Shown piece by piece: positions 16,808-25,339 of a DNA stretch of 64,000 nucleotides. The DNA lies in assembly GCA_001915545.1 (NCBI GenBank), contig MNQS01000120.1:19152-83151 (forward strand), in the 5' to 3' direction. The notes beneath the pieces were generated by a model. The model saw nothing but the letters and a program-made list of their open reading frames with translations. It was not told where the DNA came from and did not search any database. Origin of the DNA: Bacteroides sp. 43_108 (GTDB taxonomy: Bacteria > Bacteroidota > Bacteroidia > Bacteroidales > Bacteroidaceae). The translations under genes and the position numbers were made by a program. Positions within the stretch are counted from its first letter, which is position 1, and every line of letters begins with the position of its first letter.

Positions 16808-18279
16808 TTTTTATGTTTTTTCCTTTTGAACAGATAGGTTAAACTCTCACGCAGGATGTTGGCATGTGTAATCCACAGCAGCCCTACGTATATAGAAAGA
16901 GATATGACCGCACGCGAAATGATAAGTCCCAGTTCGTCCTCAATGCCGGTCGTAACAAAATATGCGGCCGAAGAAGACACAATGGCAATGAGCATGAACG
17001 GAAGTACATCCTTGAGCGCGCTGAACAGCGGCAGACGTATCTCGCGCCAGAGAAAATAGTGCCAGATGAAGAGCCAGAGCACATTGAGCGACACGTAGAA
17101 CGTAATCATGAGCTTGATGCCGGTCATGCCGAGAAACTCGAGATGGAAACGCATGATGGAGAACAGCATCAGCAGCTGAACACAGCCCTGCACGATGATG
17201 TTGCCCATGTATATGTTGGATTTGCCGCGGCTGATGATGAAGTTGTAGTAGAGTGCCGTTATGGGCAGAAAGGCTCCGCTGACGCAGAGAGCCTGCAGAT
17301 AGCGCGCACTGCTGAGCCACTTGTCGGTGAGCAGGAAGGTGATGAACTCCGGTGCCACAGTGAGCAGGAGAAACATCAGAGGGAAAGATATGAACGACGT
17401 GAAACGCAGCATCTTTCGGAATGTCTGACGCAGGCGCTGCGGATCGCGCCCCACCTGTACGAATGTAGGCTGTGCCACTCCCTGGACGATGCCGGTGATG
17501 AACTGGCTTCCCATGGTGTTCCACTTGTTGGCCTGGGTGTACGAACCGACCTCGCTCGGTTTGTACGAATTGCCGAGCACGAGTGTGAAGACGTTGTTGT
17601 TGACACAGTTGAATATATTGGTCACCAGCATCTTGCTGCTGAATCCGAACATTTCGCGCACCGGCTTGAAGGTGAATCGCAGGGACGGACGCCATCGCGA
17701 GAAATGCCATGTGGCAATGGTGCCCACTGTGACGAACACGATGCTCTGCGTGGCAATACCCCAGTAGGACATGCCGCAGAGGGCCATGGTCAGCCCCACA
17801 AGCCCTGAAGACACAAGTGCAAGGATGGATATGAACGTCTGCTCCTTGGCACGTATGTTCTTGAAGAGTATGGCGCGCGGTGTCGTCGAGAAACTGGCAA
17901 TGAAGAATCCTATGAAGGCATAGCGCGACAGGGAGATGAGACGCGGTTCGTGGTAGTACATGGCAATGAGAGGTGCCGAAAACCAAAGTATCACGTACAT
18001 GATGCCGGCACTTATCACGTTGAACCAGAAGACGGAGTTGTAGTCGTCGTACGTGGCGTTCCGGCGGTTGGTCAGTGCCGAAACGAAACCGCTCTCCTGA
18101 ACAGCCGATGCTAAGGTGGAAAATATTGTAAGCATGCCGACAAGGCCGAAATCGTCCTGAGTCAATATGCGCGACACAACGATTCCGAACACGGCATTGA
18201 GCACCTGCATGGAGCCGTTGCTGATGCCGCTCCAGATGATGCCGCGGGCCGCCTTATCTTTCAAATTTTCTTCTGCCAT
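16804..18279 (-). CDS. polysaccharide flippase (MOP superfamily)
   Basis: Membrane protein of 491 residues in the oligosaccharide/teichoic-acid exporter branch of the MOP (Wzx/TuaB/MATE-like) superfamily, which flips lipid-linked glycans across the cytoplasmic membrane. It starts MAEENLKDKAARGIIWSGIS and shows about 12-14 hydrophobic segments with the typical SRILTQDDFGLVGMLTIFST in helix 2. The C-terminus is very basic (FKRKKHKK). It is the first gene of the minus-strand glycan cluster; -7 boxes lie upstream at 18309-18336. The 4-base overlap with the GT14 gene supports an operon. Confidence 0.9.
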   Translation of the reverse strand: MAEENLKDKAARGIIWSGISNGSMQVLNAVFGIVVSRILTQDDFGLVGMLTIFSTLASAVQESGFVSALTNRRNATYDDYNSVFWFNVISAGIMYVILWFSAPLIAMYYHEPRLISLSRYAFIGFFIASFSTTPRAILFKNIRAKEQTFISILALVSSGLVGLTMALCGMSYWGIATQSIVFVTVGTIATWHFSRWRPSLRFTFKPVREMFGFSSKMLVTNIFNCVNNNVFTLVLGNSYKPSEVGSYTQANKWNTMGSQFITGIVQGVAQPTFVQVGRDPQRLRQTFRKMLRFTSFISFPLMFLLLTVAPEFITFLLTDKWLSSARYLQALCVSGAFLPITALYYNFIISRGKSNIYMGNIIVQGCVQLLMLFSIMRFHLEFLGMTGIKLMITFYVSLNVLWLFIWHYFLWREIRLPLFSALKDVLPFMLIAIVSSSAAYFVTTGIEDELGLIISRAVISLSIYVGLLWITHANILRESLTYLFKRKKHKK

Positions 18280-18308
18280 CCAAGAATCTTTATGTGATAT
18301 ATCTGAAA

Positions 18309-18336
18309 CAAAAATACACGATTATCTACAAAGTTA
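18309..18336 (-). promoter_or_regulatory. candidate promoter boxes for the polysaccharide cluster
   Basis: Two minus-strand -7-like boxes, TATTTTTG (18309-18316) and TAACTTTG (18329-18336), precede the flippase start by 30 and 50 bases. No clear -33 box was found at the right distance from either. Confidence 0.45.
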
Positions 18337-18423
18337 ATAAAATCTTGCAGTCCGATAAATTTTTATGGAACATATAATGTCTTCTGGATGTTTCTGAAAT
18401 CCTATATGTATCGGCAAAAGAAC

Positions 18424-18431
18424 TATATTTG
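18424..18431 (+). promoter_or_regulatory. candidate -7 box for the GH43 gene
   Basis: TATATTTG matches the -7 consensus 70 bases upstream of the GH43 start. The -33 region shows no clear TTTG. Confidence 0.45.
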
Positions 18432-18500
18432 CATATCTTTAGCCGGAAAACTGCTGACGGCTAATGCTGATACAGAGAAAAACAACCAAAAACCATTTTT

Positions 18501-20942
18501 ATGAAACACACTTTGACCATCATCCTCGCTCTGGCCATAAGCCTGTTTGCAGAAGCACAGACTTTCCCGAAGGCCATACTCAAAGGCGACTATCCCGACC
18601 CGTCGATTGTAAGAGACGGAAAGGACTTCTACATGACCCACTCACCGTTCTTCTATGCTCCGGGATTCCTGATTTGGCATTCCACCGACCTTGTCAACTG
18701 GAAACCTGTATGCCGAGCCGTAACCGAATATGAAGGTTCGGCAATGGCACCCGACCTCGTGAAATACAAAGGACGCTTCTACATCTACTACCCTGCCGCC
18801 GGCACCAACTGGGTGGTATGGGCCGACGACATACGCGGACCGTGGAGCAAGCCGATAGACCTGAAGGTTGGAGGCATTGACCCGGGACACGTGGCCGACA
18901 AGGACGGCAACAGATATCTCTACCTGAGCAACGGCGAGATGGTGAAGCTGACACCCGACGGACTGGCCGTGGACGGCGAAAAGAAAAAGGTGTACGACGG
19001 ATGGGCATATCCGAAACACTGGGTGACGGAGTGCATGTGTCTGGAATCGCCGAAACTGACGTACCACGACGGCTACTATTACCTGACATCGGCCGAGGGC
19101 GGAACGGCCGGACCTGCCACAAGCCACATGGCTGTGACAGCACGCTCGAAGAGTCCTGCGGGACCGTGGGAGAACTCACCCTACAATCCTATAGTACATA
19201 CATATACGGCCGACGACAACTGGTGGTCGAAGGGCCACGGCACACTGATTGACGATGCACAGGGCAACTGGTGGATTGTCTACCACGCCTATGCCAACGG
19301 CTACCACACGCTGGGCAGACAGACGCTGATTGAACCGATTGAGTGGACAAAGGACGGATGGCCAGTAACAAAGTCGTCGGCATCTCTGCCTGAAACCGAC
19401 GGTAAAGGCATGGAACTGTCGGACAGCTTCGACGGCGACAAACTGGGACTTCAGTGGACCTTCTGGAGAGAGTATCCGATGGACAAGATAAGTCTGAAGA
19501 ACGGAAATCTGACGGTAGAGGGCAAGGGTTCTTCGCCTGCCGATGCACTGCTGATGCTCGTGACGGCTTCGGACAAGAACTACGAGGTGTGCAGCGAAAT
19601 AACTGTAAAGAGCAATGCGGAGGCAGGTTTGATGCTGTACTACGACGAAGAGGCTTTTGCCGGAGTGATGACCGACGGAAAAACATTCACCATATACTCC
19701 GATGCAAAGAATAAGCGTGCGGTAAAGAACAGCATCGGCAAGCACTTCTTCGCAAAGATTCATAACCGAGGCAACACGGTCGGCATCATGGTGAGCCGTG
19801 ACGGCAAGGCATGGACCACACTGGCCGACGGAATGGACGTGTCGGGCCTGAACCACAACAAATTCGGCGGATTCTATGCCCTGCGTCCTGCTTTGTGCGC
19901 AGCAGGAAAGGGCAAGAGCGTGTTCCACAGCTTCGGATACAGAAACGCCGTTCCGCAGGAGAAGGACATGTCGGCGTACCTGCTGGTGTTCCACAAGGAT
20001 GACACCCACAGCCTGCACATGGCGCTCAGCACAGACGGCTACACATTCACAGCGCTCAACGACGGCAAACCAATTATTAAGGGAGACACGATTGCCGAAC
20101 AGAAGGGCATCAGAGACCCGCACATATACAGAGGACCTGACGGAGCGTTCTACCTGGCGATGACAGACCTGCACATCTTTGCACAGAAGGAGGGCTACAG
20201 GGACACCGAATGGGAAAGAGACGGCAAGAAGTACGGCTGGGGCAACAACAGGGGCCTGGTGCTGATGAAGTCGTGGGACCTGATAAACTGGAAGCGTACG
20301 AACCTGAACCTTGACAAGATGTCGGCCGAATTCAGCGAAATAGGCTGTGCATGGGCTCCGGAAACGACATACGACGAGGAGAAGGGCAAACTGATGATAT
20401 ACTTCACAATGAGGTTCGGCAACGAGAGAAACAAGCTGTACTATGCTTACGTGAACGACGATTTCAACCGTCTGGAATCGGTTCCCCAGCTTCTGTTCCA
20501 GTATCCCGACAAGAAGTCGTCGGCCATAGATGCCGACATAACGCACGTGGGAGGCAAGTACCGCATGTTCTACGTGGCCCACGACGGCACACCGGGCATC
20601 AAGCAGGCCGTATCGGACAGAATCAACGGCGGATATGAATACAACCCTCAGTGGTACGACCCGGAACCGTCGTCGTGCGAGGCTCCGAACGTATGGAAGC
20701 GCATAGGCGAGGACAAATGGGTGCTCATGTACGACTGCTACGGCATAAAGAAGCACAACTTCGGATTTGTAGAGACTTCCGACTTCGTAAACTTCACACC
20801 GATAGGACGTTTCAACGAGGGCGTGATGAAGACAACGAACTTCAGTTCGCCGAAGCACGGTGCCGTGATACATCTGACCATGGAGGAGGCAAAGAAACTT
20901 GCCAACCACTGGCACACGGCTCTGCCGGAAGCAGAAAAATAA
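18501..20942 (+). CDS. secreted double-propeller glycoside hydrolase family 43 protein
   Basis: An 813-residue exported enzyme likely to remove arabinose or xylose from plant hemicellulose. Residues 1-20 are a signal peptide (MKHTLTIILALAISLFAEAQ). A first GH43 five-bladed propeller spans about 23-300, with the base Asp in YPDPSIVRDG (Asp33) and the likely acid Glu in CMCLESPKLTY. A beta-sandwich (DUF1349-like) covers about 310-490, starting SDSFDGDKLGLQWTF. A second GH43-like propeller follows (about 495-805) with GIRDPHIYRGPDG and CAWAPETTYDEE. Two propellers in one chain are unusual; the second could be a second active site or a binding module. It is transcribed alone, and a strong terminator follows. 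Confidence 0.87.
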   Translation: MKHTLTIILALAISLFAEAQTFPKAILKGDYPDPSIVRDGKDFYMTHSPFFYAPGFLIWHSTDLVNWKPVCRAVTEYEGSAMAPDLVKYKGRFYIYYPAAGTNWVVWADDIRGPWSKPIDLKVGGIDPGHVADKDGNRYLYLSNGEMVKLTPDGLAVDGEKKKVYDGWAYPKHWVTECMCLESPKLTYHDGYYYLTSAEGGTAGPATSHMAVTARSKSPAGPWENSPYNPIVHTYTADDNWWSKGHGTLIDDAQGNWWIVYHAYANGYHTLGRQTLIEPIEWTKDGWPVTKSSASLPETDGKGMELSDSFDGDKLGLQWTFWREYPMDKISLKNGNLTVEGKGSSPADALLMLVTASDKNYEVCSEITVKSNAEAGLMLYYDEEAFAGVMTDGKTFTIYSDAKNKRAVKNSIGKHFFAKIHNRGNTVGIMVSRDGKAWTTLADGMDVSGLNHNKFGGFYALRPALCAAGKGKSVFHSFGYRNAVPQEKDMSAYLLVFHKDDTHSLHMALSTDGYTFTALNDGKPIIKGDTIAEQKGIRDPHIYRGPDGAFYLAMTDLHIFAQKEGYRDTEWERDGKKYGWGNNRGLVLMKSWDLINWKRTNLNLDKMSAEFSEIGCAWAPETTYDEEKGKLMIYFTMRFGNERNKLYYAYVNDDFNRLESVPQLLFQYPDKKSSAIDADITHVGGKYRMFYVAHDGTPGIKQAVSDRINGGYEYNPQWYDPEPSSCEAPNVWKRIGEDKWVLMYDCYGIKKHNFGFVETSDFVNFTPIGRFNEGVMKTTNFSSPKHGAVIHLTMEEAKKLANHWHTALPEAEK

Positions 20943-21009
20943 GGACTGCCTTTCCGGCATAAATTAACGGAATCTTAAGAATCTTTTGGGCTACGAGCCC
21001 TCGCGGATA

Positions 21010-21053
21010 AAATTCCGGGCGCTCGGAAATTAAGTTGCGAGCGCCCGGAATTT
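21010..21053. terminator. terminator after the GH43 gene
   Basis: A perfect 16-bp inverted repeat (21010-21025 with 21038-21053) with a 12-base loop, GC-rich inside and AT-rich at its base, followed by TATTTTCT. A smaller GGGCT/AGCCC hairpin lies about 20 bases before it. Confidence 0.85.
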
Positions 21054-21282
21054 ATTTTCTGAGCGCCTGAAAAAGGAAGAACAGTTAAGTATTAGCAGAC
21101 AGAAAAAAGACCAATCTGTTGTTAGAAATTTAAAGAAAAGCACGTTTTCACCTGTCTGAATTTTGAGAATCGTGCAGATTTCAGCAAAATAAATTCTGAT
21201 ATTTATGCAAGGAAAATCAAGTTCTGAAACTTTATAAATCATTAAATTGCAAAATGAAACGATAAAATAAATACAATACAAG

Positions 21283-21313
21283 TTTGTTCTATCAAATAAA
21301 AAATGTATTTTTG
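21283..21313 (+). promoter_or_regulatory. promoter of the NYN gene
   Basis: TTTG at 21283-21286 and TATTTTTG at 21306-21313 are separated by 19 bases, matching the Bacteroidetes -33/-7 consensus exactly. The predicted start near 21320 gives a leader of about 70 bases. Confidence 0.75.
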
Positions 21314-21330
21314 TAGTACAAAATTATCCC

Positions 21331-21384
21331 CCTTGGTTGGGAAAGACCAAGGCTCGCCCTCGACTTCGAGGGCTTATTTTTTAT
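21331..21384 (+). promoter_or_regulatory. structured leader with terminator-like hairpin before the NYN gene
   Basis: Between the promoter and the start codon lie two hairpins: CCTTGGT/ACCAAGG (21331-21337 with 21346-21352) and GCCCTCGA/TCGAGGGC (21356-21363 with 21366-21373). The second has a 2-base gap between arms and is followed by TTATTTTTTAT, so it looks like an intrinsic terminator ending only about 5 bases before the ATG at 21389. This is an attenuator-like arrangement; the signal is not evident. Confidence 0.65.
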
Positions 21385-21388
21385 AAAT

Positions 21389-22036
21389 ATGGCTGAAGAA
21401 AGCAAACAAAGGGTTATCGTTTACATAGACGGATTCAACTTCTACTACGGGTTGAAAACAGCTCCGTGGAAGAAGTATTATTGGTTGGACATTGTCAAAC
21501 TGATGGAATCTTTCTTACGTCCAAACCAAGAATTGATAGCAGTTAAGTATTTTTCAGCCAGACCAACAGATGTAGGAAAACGTAAAAGACAGGATGCTTT
21601 CTTTCAAGCCAATAAGGAAAATCCGAAATTCAAGTTGATATTGGGTAAGTACTTGAAAAAGGAAATTGAGTGTTTCAAATGCCACAATATCATCCACACT
21701 TACGAAGAAAAGGAGTCTGACGTGCGTATTGCCACTCAGATTGTAGCCGATGCTTTTCAACATAATTGCGACGTTGCTATCATTGTATCCGCAGACAGCG
21801 ATATGATACCGGCAGTTGAATTAGCCAAAGAGGCTAAAATCAATATATTCATTTATTTTCCACCTCATCAGTATTCCAGTAACTTAGCTACTATGGGAAA
21901 CGGTGCACCTATTCATATGTTGCGTTATGAAAAAAGGTTTAAGAATGCATTATTTCCAGATAAGATAAAGCTTACAAATGGATTTGAGCTTTCAATTCCA
22001 ACGGAATGGAAAGCTCTTCAAAATGGAAAGAAATAA
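21389..22036 (+). CDS. NYN-domain (LabA/DUF88-like) putative ribonuclease
   Basis: A 215-residue cytosolic protein with a NYN domain, a PIN-like nuclease fold. Metal-binding acidic residues are visible in VIVYIDGFNFYYG (first Asp near residue 14), KESDVRIATQIVADAF and IIVSADSDMIPAV. A CxxC-like pair (ECFKCHNI) in the middle suggests a bound metal or a structural element. Members are thought to act on RNA, but substrates are mostly unknown. It is a single-gene unit with a consensus promoter and a leader that carries a terminator-like hairpin, so it may control its own expression. Base composition is somewhat more AT-rich than the neighbouring enzyme genes, which may mean recent gain. Confidence 0.85.
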   Translation: MAEESKQRVIVYIDGFNFYYGLKTAPWKKYYWLDIVKLMESFLRPNQELIAVKYFSARPTDVGKRKRQDAFFQANKENPKFKLILGKYLKKEIECFKCHNIIHTYEEKESDVRIATQIVADAFQHNCDVAIIVSADSDMIPAVELAKEAKINIFIYFPPHQYSSNLATMGNGAPIHMLRYEKRFKNALFPDKIKLTNGFELSIPTEWKALQNGKK

Positions 22037-22458
22037 AAGGAATATACGTTTCATTACATTAGCTGTATAATTTTATAAACATAACATACTCAAAAAAGCA
22101 GAAGAAATAATATTAATTCATTTATTGCTCTGTTGCATAGCATACCAACGGTTGCTATGCTGAGTTCTTGTATAAAACCTGCAAATTTAGATTCGTGCAT
22201 ATTTTCTGCTAAAACATTTTGAGATTTGTGCTATACGTGCTTTATTTGTAACTATATCATACAAAAGCCTCAATGTGCTAAAGTCCAAATAAGAAGATAA
22301 AAACATGCTTCTTTGGAAACCAATAGCTACATTACTAACAATCAATCACATACAGGAGTAAAATAAAATAAGACTTAGCAATATGCTGATTGAAATATCT
22401 CAAGTAATGTTATGGGGCAAAATTGACTTGTGATAAATTAAGACACACAATAAAATAT
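22037..22458. other. non-coding gap with inverted repeat
   Basis: No gene is seen in these 420 AT-rich bases. One perfect 8-bp inverted repeat, GCATAGCA/TGCTATGC (22135-22142 with 22153-22160), stands out. Its left arm and flank (TTGCATAGCAT) and right side (ATGCTGA) resemble the middle hairpin of the elements at 10908-13256. It has no T run and is not a good terminator. Confidence 0.5.
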
Positions 22459-24960
22459 ATGAAACTTAAATCTATTACATCAATACTGTTTGTATTGGCA
22501 TTGTGCATAAGCCAAAACGTCTGTGCAAACGAAAAAGACGAGAGGACTGTAGTCTGCCATACCGAAAAGGGGATGGTGGAAGCGGATGTCATATCACCGA
22601 GCATCATAAGAATACGGTATACAAGGAACGAGGCCTTCAAGGGCAACGGTTCGATTTCGTGCTCGTACAAGAAAGAGACCGATACTGAGTTTTCGGTTAA
22701 GAGGAAACGGGATGAAGTAAGAATATCCACTGAACGCTTGAGGTTGAGCATAAACACGGAAAACGGTGATTTCGGATTCACGGATGCCAAAGGAAACAAT
22801 CTGCTGAAGGAAAGCGGAAGGAAGGACGGACCGTTTGAAAGCGAAGAGAGGATGCTCTTCAGAAAGAATTTCAGCACAAGGAACAATGCTACAAGAAAGA
22901 CGGCCGACGGCGAGAAGGCTGAGATGAAGGTGACGGGTACGGACACGCTGGGCATGGGATGGAAATACAAGCTGTATTTCAACTGGCAGGACGGCGAAGC
23001 GCTGTACGGCTTAGGGTCGCACATGGAGGACTACATGAACCTGAGGGGCAAGGAAATGTTTGTGGTGCAGCACAATCTGAAGACAAGCATGCCTGTACTG
23101 GTTTCGACTGTTGGATACGGTCTGCTATTCGACCACGGATGCGGAATGAAATATGACGACAGGGGAAAGAGGGGCTGTGTGGAGCTGGAAGCAGCGAACG
23201 AGGTGGACATGTACTTCATCTACGGTCCTGAGTTTGACGAGATAGTGGCCGGCTACAGATGGCTCACGGGCAAGGCTCCGGTAATGCCTAAATATATGTT
23301 CGGCTACATACAGTCGAGGGAAAGATATACGACGCAGGACGAGATAACGGACATCGTAAGGACGTTCAGGGAGAAGCACATTCCGCTGGACCTGATTGTG
23401 CAGGACTGGATGTACTGGCCTAAGGGTTGGGGCGCAAAGAACTATGACCCGAAGAGGTATCCGGACCCGAAGAAGATGATTGACGATATTCACGGCATGA
23501 ACGCGCATTACATGATTTCGATTTGGCCGAACATCAGCGGATGCGAGGAGTCGGACGACATGGCCAGACGCGGATTCATGTTGGGCGGAGATACATATAA
23601 TGCCTACGACGACGATGCATCTGAGGCTTATTGGAAATATGCCTATGACGGTTTGTTCAAATACGGCGTGGATGCGTGGTGGTGCGACTGCTCTGAGCCT
23701 ATAGATTCTGACTGGCGACCGGGAAATATCAGTGCGGACAACCAGAAAGCGAGGTATGAAGGCAATCTGAAGGCTCTGACTGACCTGTTGGGACCGCTCG
23801 ACGTGAACACTTACTCGTTGCATCATTCGAAAGGGGTGTATGAAAACCAGCGCAAATGCACTGAGGAGAAGCGTGTGGTGAACTTGACACGTTCGAGCTG
23901 GGCCGGACAGCAGAGATACGGTACGATAAGCTGGAACGGCGACACGTCGGCTTCGTGGGAGTCGTTTGCACAGCAGATTCCTGCCGGACTGAACTTCATG
24001 GCTACTGGCTATCCGTACTGGACGGTGGATGCCGGTGCATTTTTCACCGTCGGCGGCAATGAGTGGTTCAGACGGGGCGTTTTTCCGCAGGGATACAAGG
24101 ATGCCGGCTACAGGGAGTTCTACTCGCGCATGCTTCAGTACTGCACATTCTTGCCTATTTTCAGAAGCCACGGCACGGGAACGCCGAGAGAACCGTGGTT
24201 CTACGGCAAGGAAGGTGAACCGTTCTACGAGAGCATCACGACATCAATAAAGACCAGATACAGGCTGTTGCCGTACATTTATTCGCTGGCAGGAAGCGTG
24301 TACCTGAACGACTATACGATGACGCGTGCGCTGGCGTTCGACTTCAGAAAGGACACGGCGGTGTACGACATAAAGGATGAATTCATGTTCGGTCCGTCGA
24401 TATTGGTATGTCCTGTCACCCGTCCGATGTACTATCTGCCTGGCGGTGAGAAAGCCGAGGGCGTGAAGAAATGCAGAAACGTGTATCTGCCGAAGGACGG
24501 AGAAAAGAACAAGTCGGTATGGTACGACTTCTGGTCGGGCAAGGAGTACAAGGGCGGAACAACATTAGAAGCCGATGCTCCGATTGACAGGATTCCGCTG
24601 TTCGTAAGGGCTGGAAGCATTATTCCTATCGGTCCTGAGGTGGAATACAGTTCGCAGAAGAACGACGCCGAATGGGAAATAAGAATTTATCCAGGCAAAG
24701 ACGGAACATTCACCGTATATGAGGATGAAGGCGACAACTACAACTATGAAAAGGGCGCATTCAGCACATTCACAATGAAATGGAACGACAAAAAACGGGA
24801 ACTGCACTTGTCGGCACGCAAGGGTGAATACAAGGGTATGTGCAAGACGAGGAAGCTGAATATCGTTGTGGTTTCGGAGGGATGCGGAACAGGAATAGAG
24901 AACGAAACCCATGGAGTGGAAGCTGTGTACGAGGGAAAGGAAATGGATATACGGTTGTAG
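22459..24960 (+). CDS. secreted glycoside hydrolase family 31 enzyme
   Basis: An exported alpha-glycosidase of 833 residues, of the GH31 family (alpha-glucosidase or alpha-xylosidase). I chose ATG 22459 because it gives a signal peptide (MKLKSITSILFVLALCISQN); a TTG 36 bases upstream is in frame but less likely. An N-terminal beta-sandwich is followed by the TIM barrel, with IVQDWMYWPKGWG, the nucleophile Asp410 in WWCDCSEP and the acid/base Asp495 in WNGDTSASW, then C-terminal beta domains. The WWxDxxEP form and aromatic-rich cleft recall alpha-xylosidases acting on xyloglucan, but specificity is not certain. No neighbour shares its strand closely. Confidence 0.9.
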   Translation: MKLKSITSILFVLALCISQNVCANEKDERTVVCHTEKGMVEADVISPSIIRIRYTRNEAFKGNGSISCSYKKETDTEFSVKRKRDEVRISTERLRLSINTENGDFGFTDAKGNNLLKESGRKDGPFESEERMLFRKNFSTRNNATRKTADGEKAEMKVTGTDTLGMGWKYKLYFNWQDGEALYGLGSHMEDYMNLRGKEMFVVQHNLKTSMPVLVSTVGYGLLFDHGCGMKYDDRGKRGCVELEAANEVDMYFIYGPEFDEIVAGYRWLTGKAPVMPKYMFGYIQSRERYTTQDEITDIVRTFREKHIPLDLIVQDWMYWPKGWGAKNYDPKRYPDPKKMIDDIHGMNAHYMISIWPNISGCEESDDMARRGFMLGGDTYNAYDDDASEAYWKYAYDGLFKYGVDAWWCDCSEPIDSDWRPGNISADNQKARYEGNLKALTDLLGPLDVNTYSLHHSKGVYENQRKCTEEKRVVNLTRSSWAGQQRYGTISWNGDTSASWESFAQQIPAGLNFMATGYPYWTVDAGAFFTVGGNEWFRRGVFPQGYKDAGYREFYSRMLQYCTFLPIFRSHGTGTPREPWFYGKEGEPFYESITTSIKTRYRLLPYIYSLAGSVYLNDYTMTRALAFDFRKDTAVYDIKDEFMFGPSILVCPVTRPMYYLPGGEKAEGVKKCRNVYLPKDGEKNKSVWYDFWSGKEYKGGTTLEADAPIDRIPLFVRAGSIIPIGPEVEYSSQKNDAEWEIRIYPGKDGTFTVYEDEGDNYNYEKGAFSTFTMKWNDKKRELHLSARKGEYKGMCKTRKLNIVVVSEGCGTGIENETHGVEAVYEGKEMDIRL

Positions 24961-24973
24961 AAAATATATCTAT

Positions 24974-25085
24974 ACTGCCGATAATTTGCACAAAATAAGC
25001 ACTCGCACTGCCGATAATTTACACAATACAGGCACTAGTACTGCCGATAATTTACATAAAACAAGCACTCACACTACCAATAATT
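24974..25085 (+). repeat. 33-bp tandem repeat, about 3.4 copies
   Basis: ACTGCCGATAATTT begins at 24974, 25007 and 25040, and a diverged copy (ACTACCAATAATT) at 25073, an exact 33-bp period. The copies also share a CACAAAATAAGCACT segment with small changes. It lies 13 bases after the GH31 stop codon. Confidence 0.88.
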
Positions 25086-25123
25086 GAAACCATTCAGTAG
25101 ATATTTTCAAATAAACACAAAAG

Positions 25124-25177
25124 AAAGCGACATGTGCGTAGGGAATCAAAATGATTCGTACTTGCACATGTCGCTTT
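25124..25177. terminator. bidirectional terminator between GH31 and the lipoprotein gene
   Basis: A perfect 14-bp inverted repeat (25124-25137 with 25164-25177) around a 26-base loop, ending in a T run on the plus strand and flanked by A residues on the left. It separates convergent genes. Confidence 0.85.
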
Positions 25178-25339
25178 TTGCGTTAACTGCGCTCTCGAAC
25201 TGTGTTCGAAAGTGTGCGATTGATTGTCTGCACGTTTGAGAAAGTTTGTTAGTACAAACGGTAAACAGTGTTAGAACTGATATTTACAGGCATAGAGGGA
25301 GTAAATATACAACAACCGAACCTGCAAGCAACGCATGAA

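Noticed and set aside
16864..17808. Plus-strand frame of 314 codons opposite the flippase gene
   Set aside because: Composition (many Glu, His, Arg) fits a reverse-strand shadow, and the flippase membrane segments are clear.
19176..20960. Minus-strand frame of 594 codons opposite the GH43 gene
   Set aside because: Its residues are rich in Val, His and Arg as in reverse-strand shadows of GC-biased genes, and the GH43 frame has clear domains.
23125..24171. Minus-strand frame of 348 codons opposite the GH31 gene
   Set aside because: A shadow of the GH31 coding sequence without a recognisable domain.
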